A stretch of DNA of 35,117 nucleotides from Flavobacterium taihuense (GCF_019351435.1 NZ_JAHWYN010000026.1:1-35117), one strand, 5' to 3'; positions 1 through 7,905 are shown, numbered from the stretch's first letter. The notes: generated by a model not told the origin, from the letters alone. Numbers and translations: made by a program.

Positions 1-1
1 A

Positions 2-127
2 TTAGGAGGCTGGAAAGGTTATCTTTCAGAGAGAAAACCTGGCATCACAACCTTTTGGATTGGTCTTCAAAAATTCGCCGCAATTATGCAAGGCTGGATG
101 CTTTTTAGAGATGTGTCCAGACGGTAG
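2..127 (+). mobile_element. C-terminal end of an IS4-family transposase (partial, cut by window edge)
   Basis: The first 41 codons read without interruption from the window edge to a TAG stop. They contain LGGWKGYLSERKPGI, then TTFWIGLQKFA, then GWMLFRDVSRR. This GG-(W/F)...PG...W.G.Q pattern is the usual C-terminus of IS4-type (Tn5/IS50-like) DDE transposases, after the catalytic core. The rest of the gene lies outside the window. A T-rich stretch follows at about 142-150. I could not define the terminal inverted repeat. The family call rests on the C-terminal pattern only. Confidence 0.72.
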
Positions 128-242
128 ACAGTGATGTGGGCTTTTTTTTGTAAAATTCTAAAATTAAGATTTTAAGATTTACAAGATAGAATGTTATGGC
201 TCTGTTTGAAATCTTAGACTCTTAGAAGCTTAGTTACTGTTA

Positions 243-431
243 TTAGTGCTTAAAGTAAATTTTGATAACAAATAATAAACCTATAAATATCAAAAATCCG
301 ATTAAGATTTTATAATTTCCTTTGTAAAAAACTTTATGAAGATTAGCGTCTTGTCGATAAGCAAAAACCATTGCTATAACAAAAGCGATAAAAAAACAGA
401 GAGCAAATACTAATTGACCTTGACTGAACAT
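243..431 (-). CDS. Small two-TM membrane protein, unknown function
   Basis: A 62-aa protein with two hydrophobic helices at about residues 5-24 and 42-59, joined by a basic loop (YRQDANLHKVFYKGNYK). The C-terminus is lysine/histidine rich, so both ends are probably on the same side of the inner membrane. A near-consensus -7 box (TAAATTTA on the minus strand) lies upstream. It is transcribed divergently from the pyrophosphohydrolase gene at 513. Short proteins of this look are common and conserved in Flavobacterium, but no function is known to me. Confidence refers to it being a real gene. Confidence 0.65.
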   Translation of the reverse strand: MFSQGQLVFALCFFIAFVIAMVFAYRQDANLHKVFYKGNYKILIGFLIFIGLLFVIKIYFKH

Positions 432-512
432 GTTGAAATATTTTTTGGTAAATTTAGGTAATAGTTTAGAAATAGTTGTTAATTTTCCATCTCAAATCAA
501 TAGTTTTAAAGG

Positions 513-893
513 ATGGAAAAACAAATCAACGCTGTTAAGGAATTTCATACGGCATTTAGGATAGGACATAGCGAAACGCCAATAGGCAGTTTAGGAGAAG
601 CGAAGAATATTCTTCGTTATAATTTGATGAAAGAAGAAAATGAAGAATATCTGGAAGCAGTTCAGAATAATGATTTGGTAGAAATTGCAGATGCGCTAGG
701 GGATATGATGTATATTCTTTGCGGTACAATTATTGAACATGGTCTGCAACATAAAATTGAAGCAGTATTTGATGAAATTCAACGTTCCAATATGAGTAAA
801 TTGGGCGAAGACGGAAATCCTATTTATCGTGAAGATGGAAAAGTAATGAAAGGACCTAATTATTTCAAGCCCGATTTCTCGAAGCTTATTTAG
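513..893 (+). CDS. MazG-like / PRA-PH family nucleotide pyrophosphohydrolase
   Basis: A 126-aa all-alpha NTP pyrophosphohydrolase. The metal-binding pattern is visible: EENEE at residues 41-45 (EExxE), E57-IA-D60 (ExxD), and D64 within DALGDMMY. These acidic residues hold Mg2+ ions that hydrolyse a nucleoside triphosphate to the monophosphate and pyrophosphate. Members of this fold (MazG, PRA-PH, dUTPase-like) are housecleaning enzymes or biosynthetic HisE-type enzymes. A histidine-pathway role is unlikely because no his genes are nearby. The C-terminal part (GEDGNPIYREDGKVMKGPNY) is typical of phage/Cof-like PRA-PH relatives. The exact substrate cannot be read from the sequence. It ends at a hairpin shared with convergent ilvE. 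Confidence 0.82.
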   Translation: MEKQINAVKEFHTAFRIGHSETPIGSLGEAKNILRYNLMKEENEEYLEAVQNNDLVEIADALGDMMYILCGTIIEHGLQHKIEAVFDEIQRSNMSKLGEDGNPIYREDGKVMKGPNYFKPDFSKLI

Positions 894-920
894 AAAAAAA
901 CGCCACTGGTAAACATAAAA

Positions 921-953
921 AAAAAGCGATTTTCAAATTGAAAATCGCTTTTT
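921..953. terminator. Bidirectional intrinsic terminator between the pyrophosphohydrolase gene and ilvE
   Basis: A hairpin with stem AAAAGCGATTTTC / GAAAATCGCTTTT and a short AAATT-type loop, with A-run and T-run on its two sides. It sits between two convergent genes, so it can end transcription in both directions. Confidence 0.8.
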
Positions 954-992
954 ATAACTTAAATCTGCAATCTTGATTCTGCAGTCTGAAAT

Positions 993-2060
993 CTATACTT
1001 TAACTGTCCATCCAAAAGTGTCTTCGGTTAGTTTGTTTTGAAGGTTTGTTAGTTTTTCTTTCAATAAAGAAGCATACGAATTTTCAATTTTTGGTAATTC
1101 ATAATAAACATCTTTGTATGAGTAACCTGCAATTGGGTTAACAACTGCTGCAGTACCAGCACCAAAAATCTCTTTTAAAGTTCCGTTTTTTGAAGCTTCA
1201 ACAAGTTCAGAAACCAATACAGGACGAACCTCTACTGGGATTCCTTCTTTTTTGGCCATATCGATAAGACTTTTCCGGGTAACACCATCTAGGATACGCT
1301 CACTTACAGGTGCAGTCAATAAAGTATCGTTTATTCTAAAGAATACATTCATAGTACCAGCTTCCTCAAGTTTGGTATGTGTGGCATCATCAGTCCAGAT
1401 TACTTGTTGGAATCCTTCTTTATTAGCCAATGTAGTGGGATAGAATTGTGCAGCGTAGTTACCGGCAGCTTTGGCAGCACCGATACCTCCGTTGGCAGCT
1501 CTACTGTAATGTTCAGCAATTAATACTTTTACTTCTCCAGAATAATACGCTTTTGCAGGAGATAATAATATCATGAATTTATAATCTTCTGATGGATTAG
1601 CAACTACACCAGTTCCGGTTGCAATCATAAAAGGTCTTATGTACATTGTACTTCCATTTCCTTTTTTTACCCAAGCCTCATCTAATTTGAGTAATTGTTT
1701 CAAACCTTCCATGAAAATAAATTCAGTAACTTCCGGCATAGCCATTCTAACAGCTGATGTGTTGAAACGTTTGTAGTTTTCATCTGGTCTAAAAAGCCAA
1801 ATATCATTATTGTCATCTTTGTAAGCTTTCATTCCTTCAAAAATGGCCTGACCATAATGGAATACTTTGGCCGATGGATCAAGTAGGAAAGGGGCATACG
1901 GTTTAATAACAGGTTGTTGCCATTCTCCATTGATGTAATCACATTCAAATAAATGATCCGTAAATACGGATCCAAAGCTTAAATTATCAAAATCTACTTC
2001 GTTTATTTTTGAAGTCGGTGCTTTTATTATCTCTATTTTGTTGGCTTGAGTGGTACTCAT
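993..2060 (-). CDS. ilvE: Branched-chain amino acid aminotransferase (class IV, type II)
   Basis: A 355-aa PLP enzyme that transfers the amino group between glutamate and the 2-oxo acids of leucine, isoleucine and valine, in the cytosol. Fold-type IV landmarks are visible: FHYGQAIFEGMKAY (about 67-80), the substrate-loop region RPFMIATGTGV (142-152), the PLP lysine in GAAKAAGNYA (K197), and the phosphate-binding LEEAGTMNVFF (231-241). FGAGTAAVVNPI is near the C-terminus. Length fits the large bacterial/eukaryotic BCAT group rather than the ~305-aa E. coli type. No other ilv/leu genes are in the window, so it is probably monocistronic. An exact -7 box lies about 95 bases upstream, giving a leader of about 85 nt. 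Confidence 0.95.
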   Translation of the reverse strand: MSTTQANKIEIIKAPTSKINEVDFDNLSFGSVFTDHLFECDYINGEWQQPVIKPYAPFLLDPSAKVFHYGQAIFEGMKAYKDDNNDIWLFRPDENYKRFNTSAVRMAMPEVTEFIFMEGLKQLLKLDEAWVKKGNGSTMYIRPFMIATGTGVVANPSEDYKFMILLSPAKAYYSGEVKVLIAEHYSRAANGGIGAAKAAGNYAAQFYPTTLANKEGFQQVIWTDDATHTKLEEAGTMNVFFRINDTLLTAPVSERILDGVTRKSLIDMAKKEGIPVEVRPVLVSELVEASKNGTLKEIFGAGTAAVVNPIAGYSYKDVYYELPKIENSYASLLKEKLTNLQNKLTEDTFGWTVKV

Positions 2061-2152
2061 AATTGTTACTTATATTGTTTTAAAAAAAATAGTTATTTAG
2101 TTAATAAAACGGTTGGGTTAAAAAAGTTTTCTATTACCAGTAATATTGTTTG

Positions 2153-2160
2153 CAAAATTA
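2153..2160 (-). promoter_or_regulatory. -7 promoter box of ilvE
   Basis: The minus strand reads TAATTTTG, an exact match to the Bacteroidota TAnnTTTG box. A TTG occurs 24 bases further upstream, slightly far for a good -33 element. The predicted start would give a leader of about 85 nt. Confidence 0.45.
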
Positions 2161-2314
2161 AATAAAAATCAGATAAATACTTGTCAAAATATCATTAATT
2201 ATGGTGTTTAACTGTGATTTAATTATTGTATAATTTTATTTGGAAAATGATGTGAAATTCTATGGATTATATAAAAAATATCCTTTTTAGATAGCGATAA
2301 GAAATTCTTTTATT

Positions 2315-2322
2315 TAATTTTG
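2315..2322 (+). promoter_or_regulatory. -7 promoter box of the mnmD-like gene
   Basis: TAATTTTG matches TAnnTTTG exactly and lies 21 bases before the ATG at 2344, predicting a short leader of about 15 nt. No clear TTG is seen at the -33 distance. Confidence 0.4.
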
Positions 2323-2343
2323 AAAAGATTATAGTGTTTGAAA

Positions 2344-3030
2344 ATGCTATATAACCTCAATAAACATATTTTGGAAAGAGAAATTATACACACGCTTGAC
2401 GGTTCTACAACAATTCATATCAAAGAATGGAATGAATGTTATCATTCTAAACATGGTGCGATACAGGAAGCTAAGCATGTTTTTATAAAAAATGGATTGG
2501 CATTATTTTCAAATCAAAAAGTTTCAATTTTAGAAATAGGATTTGGAACAGGATTAAATGCTTTTATAACCTATTTGGAGGCTCAAAATTTAGGTCAATC
2601 TATCGATTATGTTGGAGTAGAAGCCTATCCAATTTCGGAACAGGAAATTCAGTCTATGAATTATTTGGATGAACTGAATGCTTTAGATTCAAAAACTATT
2701 TTTGATCAAATGCATGCTGCAAATTGGGAAGTAAAAAACGATTTGTCTGAGACCTTTACTTTGACCAAAAGAAAACAATTTTTCGAGGAAATTGATGATA
2801 TTGAGAAATTCGATTTGATTTATTTTGATGCCTTTGGTTATCGCGTACAACCTGAACTCTGGAGTACTTCGATATTTGAGAAAATGTACAAAGCACTTAA
2901 GCCAAATTCAGTTTTAGTGACCTATGCTGCACGAGGCGTTGTTAAACGAAGCATGATAGAAGTTGGGTTTACCGTCGAAAAACTAGCCGGACCACCTGGA
3001 AAAAGAGAAATGTTTAGGGCTAGAAAGTAA
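2344..3030 (+). CDS. mnmD: MnmD-like tRNA 5-methylaminomethyl-2-thiouridine methyltransferase
   Basis: A Rossmann SAM-dependent methyltransferase of the DUF752/MnmC N-terminal type, which makes the last methyl transfer in mnm5(s2)U at the tRNA wobble base. Seen: the family opening DGSTTIHIKEWNECYHSKHGAIQEA, the SAM loop LEIGFGTGLNAFIT, the acidic VGVEAYP strand end, DLIYFDAFGYRVQPELW, and a C-terminal GPPGKREM. It lacks the FAD oxidase half of E. coli MnmC, as in stand-alone MnmD proteins. I chose the ATG at 2344 (228 aa) over the in-frame TTG at 2338, two codons earlier. The final residues RARK end the domain normally. Confidence 0.85.
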   Translation: MLYNLNKHILEREIIHTLDGSTTIHIKEWNECYHSKHGAIQEAKHVFIKNGLALFSNQKVSILEIGFGTGLNAFITYLEAQNLGQSIDYVGVEAYPISEQEIQSMNYLDELNALDSKTIFDQMHAANWEVKNDLSETFTLTKRKQFFEEIDDIEKFDLIYFDAFGYRVQPELWSTSIFEKMYKALKPNSVLVTYAARGVVKRSMIEVGFTVEKLAGPPGKREMFRARK

Positions 3031-3181
3031 GTTTTGAATTAGATATAGATTAAAAAAAAGACATTTACGAAAACGATATAATATTGATATTTCTTTGTTA
3101 AAAAAATATTTAGTTATAAAAAAAAATGTACATTTACATCACGTTAAAATCAAGATCTAACCCCAAAAATCTTAATTTATT

Positions 3182-3379
3182 ATGTCTAAAATAATGTTTG
3201 ATTACACAAAATCTGTGCTAGAGAGAGTGAGTTTTGATCCTGTACTTTTTTGCAAAGAACTTGAAAAAGCAATTCGAACACTTTTGCCTTTCGAACTGGA
3301 TCAATTAAGAGAGTGGCTATTTAACTTCACAATCGAAAAACCAGAATTGAAGCAATGTTTAGTAATTGTAAACCCATAA
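3182..3379 (+). CDS. Small conserved protein, first of a tandem paralogous pair
   Basis: A 65-aa soluble, mostly helical protein that I do not recognise. It begins MSKIMFDYTKSVLERVSFDP and shares 42 of about 65 positions with the gene at 3596. The invariant parts are DYTK, VLERVSFDPVLF, KAIR, LLP, LR.WL and EKPELK.CL. No signal peptide, TM helix or metal motif is seen. It has its own terminator immediately downstream, so the two paralogues are separate transcription units. Conservation across the pair at divergent nucleotide sequence argues for a real, selected protein. Confidence 0.7.
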   Translation: MSKIMFDYTKSVLERVSFDPVLFCKELEKAIRTLLPFELDQLREWLFNFTIEKPELKQCLVIVNP

Positions 3380-3380
3380 A

Positions 3381-3413
3381 AAAAAGGAACCAATTTATTT
3401 GGTTCCTTTTTTG
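3381..3413 (+). terminator. Intrinsic terminator of the first small paralogue
   Basis: A hairpin with stem AAAAAGGAACCAA / TTGGTTCCTTTTT right after the stop codon, with a T-tract. The same GGAACC stem recurs behind the second paralogue. Confidence 0.8.
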
Positions 3414-3481
3414 ATTTTCATTGGTTTAAACTTTTGGATAAGATTGTATGAATGTAATTTTTTAATTACTAATTATATGTA

Positions 3482-3508
3482 TTGTATGCATTTGGTCTAG
3501 TATATTTG
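3482..3508 (+). promoter_or_regulatory. Promoter of the second small paralogue
   Basis: TTG at 3482-3484 and TATATTTG at 3501-3508 (exact TAnnTTTG), separated by 16 bases. Predicted leader is about 80 nt before the ATG at 3596. Spacing is one or two bases shorter than ideal. Confidence 0.5.
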
Positions 3509-3595
3509 TATTTAACGGATTTATTTCTTTGTAAGATTGATTTATTTCAATACTTTTGATGTTGTTACTAATTAAAATATTTAAACCTTTTTGTT

Positions 3596-3796
3596 ATGTC
3601 TAGAATGATTTATGATTATACAAAAACGGTACTCGAAAGAGTAAGCTTTGATCCTGTTCTTTTTGAAAGAGAGTTAAAAAAAGCAATCAGGAATTTACTG
3701 CCATATGAAATTGAACATTTAAGAAATTGGTTGATGTTCTTTACTAATGAAAAACCGGAACTAAAAAAATGTTTGATTTATATAGAGGTGAATTAA
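3596..3796 (+). CDS. Small conserved protein, second of a tandem paralogous pair
   Basis: A 66-aa paralogue of the 3182 gene (MSRMIYDYTKTVLERVSFDP at the start). It keeps the VLERVSFDPVLF block and the C-terminal EKPELKKCL; differences are mostly conservative (K/R, F/Y, I/L), suggesting an old duplication kept by selection. It is predicted cytosolic and helical. It has its own TAnnTTTG promoter upstream and its own hairpin downstream, and it converges with oxyR. No function can be assigned. Confidence 0.7.
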   Translation: MSRMIYDYTKTVLERVSFDPVLFERELKKAIRNLLPYEIEHLRNWLMFFTNEKPELKKCLIYIEVN

Positions 3797-3798
3797 TT

Positions 3799-3829
3799 AA
3801 AAAAGGAACCAATTTAGGTTCCTTTTTTT
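3799..3829. terminator. Terminator between the second small paralogue and oxyR
   Basis: Stem AAAAGGAACC / GGTTCCTTTT with an AATTTA loop and flanking A- and T-runs. It lies between convergent genes and can serve both. Confidence 0.78.
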
Positions 3830-3835
3830 ATGGGA

Positions 3836-4777
3836 TTATTTTTTCAACAGCGGACTTACAATTTGAACATTTTGAAAGACTATAGCGCCTTTTACAACAC
3901 CTGCTATGGTGCTTCGTAAGGCATCGATTATTTGAATTTTTAACTCACTTTTTGGGTAAATTAAACTCACTTCGCGAGCCGGTTTAGGCTCTTTGAAATG
4001 TCTCAGTTTTAGTTTATCGGATTCCTTTAAATCTAAAGTATGCAAATAGGGTAATAAAGTTGTTCCCAGCCCTTCGTCAGCCAATTTAATTAATGTTTCA
4101 AAACTTCCACTTTCTATTTGAAATGATTTTAGACCTGACTCATTTCTGTTTTTGCATAAGTTTAAAATACCATCTCTAAAACAATGACCGTCTTGCAGTA
4201 ATAAAATATCATTAATGTTAAGGTCGTCTATTTCAATTTCCTCTTTTTTAAAAATCGCATTGTTTTCGGGTATATAAGCAACAAAAGGTTCGAAATAAAG
4301 TACTATTTCTTTAATTTTTTCATCTTCTAATGGTGTTGCGGCGATGGCAGCATCGAGATTTCCGTTTTTTAATTTTGTAATAATTTCCTCGGTATTTAGT
4401 TCCTCAATGATTAACTTTACTTTTGGATATTTTTTGATGAAATTATTCAAAAACATTGGAAGTAAAGTTGGCATAATGGTTGGGATAATTCCGAGTCTGA
4501 ATTCACCGCCAATAAAACCTTTTTGTTGTTCTACAATATCTTGAATACGATCAGCCTCGTTAACAATATTTTTGGCTTGGTTTACAATTTTTTGACCAAT
4601 ATCAGTTAATTGAATAGGTTTTTTGGTACGGTCGAAGATTTGTATACTCAGTTCGTCTTCAATTTTTTGAATTTGCATACTCAATGTGGGCTGAGTGACA
4701 AAACATTTTTCGGCGGCCAGAGTGAAGTTTTTGTGTTCGGCTACAGCCAATACATATTTAAGTTGTGTGATTGTCAT
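3836..4777 (-). CDS. oxyR: OxyR-type LysR regulator (peroxide sensor)
   Basis: A 313-aa LysR-type regulator. The N-terminal winged HTH has the LTTR pattern (FTLAAEKCFVTQPTLSMQI, about 18-36), followed by the linker helix and a two-lobe regulatory domain. The decisive feature is DGHCFRDGILNLC, with cysteines at residues 199 and 208. These are the same positions as the peroxide-reactive pair of E. coli OxyR, which form a disulfide on H2O2 contact and switch the activator on. It is divergent from dps, a classic OxyR target, across a 186-base intergenic region. LTTRs usually bind such regions and often repress their own gene. An exact -7 box lies just upstream of the start. Confidence 0.93.
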   Translation of the reverse strand: MTITQLKYVLAVAEHKNFTLAAEKCFVTQPTLSMQIQKIEDELSIQIFDRTKKPIQLTDIGQKIVNQAKNIVNEADRIQDIVEQQKGFIGGEFRLGIIPTIMPTLLPMFLNNFIKKYPKVKLIIEELNTEEIITKLKNGNLDAAIAATPLEDEKIKEIVLYFEPFVAYIPENNAIFKKEEIEIDDLNINDILLLQDGHCFRDGILNLCKNRNESGLKSFQIESGSFETLIKLADEGLGTTLLPYLHTLDLKESDKLKLRHFKEPKPAREVSLIYPKSELKIQIIDALRSTIAGVVKGAIVFQNVQIVSPLLKK

Positions 4778-4796
4778 CGGATAGTATCTTTTTATG

Positions 4797-4804
4797 CAAA
4801 TATA
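4797..4804 (-). promoter_or_regulatory. -7 promoter box of oxyR
   Basis: The minus strand reads TATATTTG, an exact TAnnTTTG, 20 bases before the oxyR ATG. The predicted leader is only about a dozen nt. Confidence 0.45.
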
Positions 4805-4888
4805 AAAACAATCAATTTAATTTATAGTAGTTTTTTGAGTTTAATAAATAAATTTGATGAAAAATATAAAAAAAGATGTGCAGTATTG

Positions 4889-4918
4889 TTGTAATTTTAA
4901 GGCTACATCCTAATTTAA
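4889..4918 (+). promoter_or_regulatory. Candidate dps promoter
   Basis: TTG at 4889-4891 and TAATTTAA at 4911-4918 with a 19-base spacer, the preferred Bacteroidota spacing. The -7 box lacks the final TG, fitting a weak promoter that needs an activator such as OxyR. This is inference. Confidence 0.3.
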
Positions 4919-4963
4919 TGAATAGTTACAAAGAAAAGTTGGAAACAAAATAAATAAAAAAGC

Positions 4964-5434
4964 ATGAAACTAAACACAATTGGATTACCGGTAGAAGAAT
5001 CAGAAGTTATAATAGTTGAATTGAATGTACTTTTGTCTAATTATCAAATTTACTATCAAAGTCTAAGAGGTTTGCATTGGAATATTAGGGGAAGACGTTT
5101 CTTTGATTTGCATCTAAAATTTGAGGAACTTTACAATGATTCTCATCTGAAAATTGATTTAATCGCTGAAAGAGTTTTAACTCTCGGCGGAAGACCTTTG
5201 CATACCTTTGAGGATTATATTAAATTCAATCAATTGCCAGTGGGAAAGAATATTTCAAATGATGAAGCTGGTATTGAATTAATAGTAAATTCACTTTCCC
5301 AATTATTAAAAATCGAGAGAGAAATTCTAAAGAAAGCTTCTGAGATTAATGATGAGGGAACCAATTCTTTGATGAGTGATTTTATTGTAGAACAAGAAAA
5401 AACAATTTGGATGATGAATGCTTGGTTAGAATAA
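4964..5434 (+). CDS. dps: Dps ferritin-like DNA-protection protein
   Basis: A 156-aa four-helix ferritin-like subunit that forms dodecamers, oxidises Fe(II) with H2O2 and stores iron, shielding DNA from Fenton damage. The inter-subunit ferroxidase residues are visible: H38 in LHWN, H50 and E54 in FFDLHLKFEELY, and D65 and E69 in KIDLIAER. These correspond to E. coli H51, H63, D67, D78 and E82. The N-terminal tail is short (MKLNTIGLP) and not lysine rich, so DNA binding through the tail is doubtful. It is divergent from oxyR, consistent with peroxide induction, and ends at its own hairpin. Confidence 0.94.
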   Translation: MKLNTIGLPVEESEVIIVELNVLLSNYQIYYQSLRGLHWNIRGRRFFDLHLKFEELYNDSHLKIDLIAERVLTLGGRPLHTFEDYIKFNQLPVGKNISNDEAGIELIVNSLSQLLKIEREILKKASEINDEGTNSLMSDFIVEQEKTIWMMNAWLE

Positions 5435-5462
5435 TGTTCATAATTCTGACTGATTTTAAATG

Positions 5463-5498
5463 AAGCCTAAATGATTTTTATTTCATTTAGGCTTTTTT
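5463..5498 (+). terminator. dps terminator
   Basis: A 12-bp stem (AAGCCTAAATGA / TCATTTAGGCTT) with a T-rich loop, followed by a T-run. Confidence 0.82.
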
Positions 5499-5572
5499 AA
5501 AGATGTTAAAATTAGATTAATTTTTTAGCATTAAGTTTTACAGTTCAGTTTGTATCAGTTATTTTTGCCGCT

Positions 5573-5869
5573 ATGAAAATCTTTGCAAGTATAGTATTGT
5601 TGTTTTTTGTTTTATTTCTGTTAGGGCCAACAATTGTGGCTTGCTTGGAAAAAAACAAGGATTCTACTAGCTTATGTGAAGATTGCAATTCACGTTCTTC
5701 GTCTATTGAAGAAATAAAACATGATATAAAATATTATACGTTCAATCCTTTTTTAGAAATGTCTTTTTTTGATGTAGAAAAAGGTTCAGGACTTATAATT
5801 TTTGAAAATTTATCTAAGCATGATTTAATTTGTGCGTCGATATTTATCCCTCCCCCAAATAACGTTTAG
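5573..5869 (+). CDS. Small exported or lipid-anchored protein of unknown function
   Basis: A 98-aa protein with an N-terminal hydrophobic segment (about residues 5-22) ending in TIVAC (C24), which could be a lipobox or just the end of a signal anchor. A second cysteine pair, CEDC at 35-38, follows. The mature part is short and polar, with a C-terminal SIFIPPPNNV. A TATTTTTG box at 5560-5567 fits TAnnTTTG but would place the transcript start almost at the ATG. I do not recognise the family. The downstream SulP gene is 290 bases away, so co-transcription is not evident. Confidence 0.55.
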   Translation: MKIFASIVLLFFVLFLLGPTIVACLEKNKDSTSLCEDCNSRSSSIEEIKHDIKYYTFNPFLEMSFFDVEKGSGLIIFENLSKHDLICASIFIPPPNNV

Positions 5870-6159
5870 TTTTTTAGTAATTAAAAATCATTGATTGGTT
5901 ATTTATAAATCATTTTTTTTGCAGGTAAACGGTTGTTGATGTTTTTCATATAAGAGTAATGTTGCGATTTTAATTTAAAATTGGAAGCATACGATTATAG
6001 GTAATGTCATCTGGATATTTGCTAAAGTGAATAGTTTTATATTTATTCCTGGACTCTTTGTTTTTAGGACTTCGGTACTTTTCAGTGTTGAAATTCAACC
6101 TCTGCAGCATTGTGTTGCAAAGGAAAACTATATTTAATTTTATATGATTAATTTATATT

Positions 6160-7815
6160 ATGTCAAAAAAAACTAATCTTTTTACTTATTTTAAATCTGA
6201 TTTTGCATCAGGTTTAGTTGTTTTTTTAGTGGCGTTACCACTTTGTTTAGGAATTGCAATGGCTTCTGGGGCACCATTGTTTTCAGGAATTATTTCAGGA
6301 ATAATAGGAGGTATAGTCGTCGGATATTTAAGCCAATCTCAATTAAGCGTTTCAGGACCAGCTGCTGGCTTGACGGCTATTATATTGACAGCAATCACTG
6401 ATTTGGGTGCTTTTGATGTATTTTTAACGGCTGTTTTTATAGCGGGACTAATTCAATTGGCCTTAGGTTTTCTTAAAGCAGGAAGTATTTCTAATTACTT
6501 TCCAACCAATGTAATTGAAGGGATGTTAGCAGGTATTGGAGTTATCATCATCATGAAACAATTGCCACATGCTTTTGGGTATGATGCTGATTTTGAAGGT
6601 GATGAGGCTTTCCTGCAGGTGAGCGACAATAATACTTTTTCAGCTTTGTTTGATGTTATAAATCATCTGCAATTAGGAGCAATATTGATTACTTCAATTT
6701 CGATAGCGATTTTAATTATGTGGGACAAGGTGTCTGCTTTAAAAAAATTAAAGTTGGTTCCAGGTGCATTGGTCGCCGTAATTGTTGGTGTTTTATTGAA
6801 TGAGTTTTTTATTGCTTCAGATAGTTCTTTGGCTATCGGAAAAGAGCATTTAGTTTCGTTGCCAATTCCAACAAGTGTAGAGGAATTTAAAGCAATTATT
6901 GTAACCCCAAATTTTGCAGGAATCATGAATCCAAAAGTTTGGGTTGTAGGTTTGACTATAGCCATAGTAGCTTCTATTGAAACTTTATTGTGTATCGAAG
7001 CTGCTGATAGAATGGATGTTCACAAACGTTTTACTAACACGAATGTTGAATTAAAAGCACAAGGTGTTGGGAATGTATTAAGTTCACTTTTGGGTGGTTT
7101 GCCTATGACATCTGTTGTGGTTCGAACTTCTGCAAATAATGCGGCTGGTGCCAAATCAAAATTGTCAGCAATCATTCATGGAGTATTATTATTGGTGTCT
7201 GTACTTACTATTCCTTTTCTTTTAAATAAAATACCTTTAGCGACATTAGCAGCGGTATTAATTTTGGTTGGATATAAATTAGCAAAACCAGCAACATTCA
7301 AACATTTTTGGAGCTATGGAAAATACCAATTTTTGCCTTTTATCGCTACATTTTTAGGTGTAGTATTCACTGATTTATTGAAAGGGGTTGCTTTAGGAAT
7401 TGCGATTAGTATTGTATTTATATTAAGAGGAAATCTTAAAAGAGCATATAGTTTTAGAAAAGAAGAATATGTTGATGGCGACGTTATACATATTGATTTA
7501 GCTCAGGAAGTTTCTTTCTTGAATAAAGCGGCTATAAAATTGACATTGGCAAATATCCCTGAGAACAGTAAGGTGGTTATTAATGCCCATGATACCGTGT
7601 ATATAGCTCACGATATTTTGGATTTGTTACATGAATTTAAGACTACAAGAGCAATAGACGATAATATTAAGGTGAAACTAAAAGGATTCAAAAAAGAATA
7701 TGCATTGGAGAACAGTGCCGAATCTCAAAACCACGTAACCATCGAACATCATTATGATTTTGTTAAAAGAGAAATGGTTAAGAAGACTGTTGTAAAAGAA
7801 GAATTTCCAGAATAA
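6160..7815 (+). CDS. SulP-family anion transporter, probable bicarbonate transporter
   Basis: A 551-aa polytopic protein with about 12-14 TM helices. The SulP start is seen in DFASGLVVFLVALPLCLGIA with the SVSGPAAGLTAI helix (about residues 65-76), and the conserved block SIETLLCIEAADRMD lies mid-protein (about 272-286). A reduced STAS-like C-terminal domain follows from about 445. SulP proteins move sulfate, bicarbonate or other anions, usually with Na+ or H+. The next gene, 90 bases on, is a beta-carbonic anhydrase; this pairing strongly suggests HCO3- as substrate. Upstream, a 13-bp inverted repeat (GTTGAA-A-TTCAAC, 6087-6099) could be an operator, but no perfect promoter was found. Confidence 0.88.
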   Translation: MSKKTNLFTYFKSDFASGLVVFLVALPLCLGIAMASGAPLFSGIISGIIGGIVVGYLSQSQLSVSGPAAGLTAIILTAITDLGAFDVFLTAVFIAGLIQLALGFLKAGSISNYFPTNVIEGMLAGIGVIIIMKQLPHAFGYDADFEGDEAFLQVSDNNTFSALFDVINHLQLGAILITSISIAILIMWDKVSALKKLKLVPGALVAVIVGVLLNEFFIASDSSLAIGKEHLVSLPIPTSVEEFKAIIVTPNFAGIMNPKVWVVGLTIAIVASIETLLCIEAADRMDVHKRFTNTNVELKAQGVGNVLSSLLGGLPMTSVVVRTSANNAAGAKSKLSAIIHGVLLLVSVLTIPFLLNKIPLATLAAVLILVGYKLAKPATFKHFWSYGKYQFLPFIATFLGVVFTDLLKGVALGIAISIVFILRGNLKRAYSFRKEEYVDGDVIHIDLAQEVSFLNKAAIKLTLANIPENSKVVINAHDTVYIAHDILDLLHEFKTTRAIDDNIKVKLKGFKKEYALENSAESQNHVTIEHHYDFVKREMVKKTVVKEEFPE

Positions 7816-7905
7816 TTTGTGAATTTAAAAGTATTAAAACTTTTAAACTGTTACTTTGTATTATATTTAACTCGAAAAAAAGATAGACCTAAAAAAAGAA
7901 TTAAA

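Noticed and set aside
4610..4894. A 94-codon frame antisense to oxyR and its upstream region
   Set aside because: It is a shadow of the well-supported oxyR gene on the other strand, with no family features.
7819..7905. Upstream extension of the carbonic anhydrase from a GTG
   Set aside because: The 29 extra residues are not part of the family, and the ATG at 7906 gives the usual N-terminus (MSDFYKKIL).
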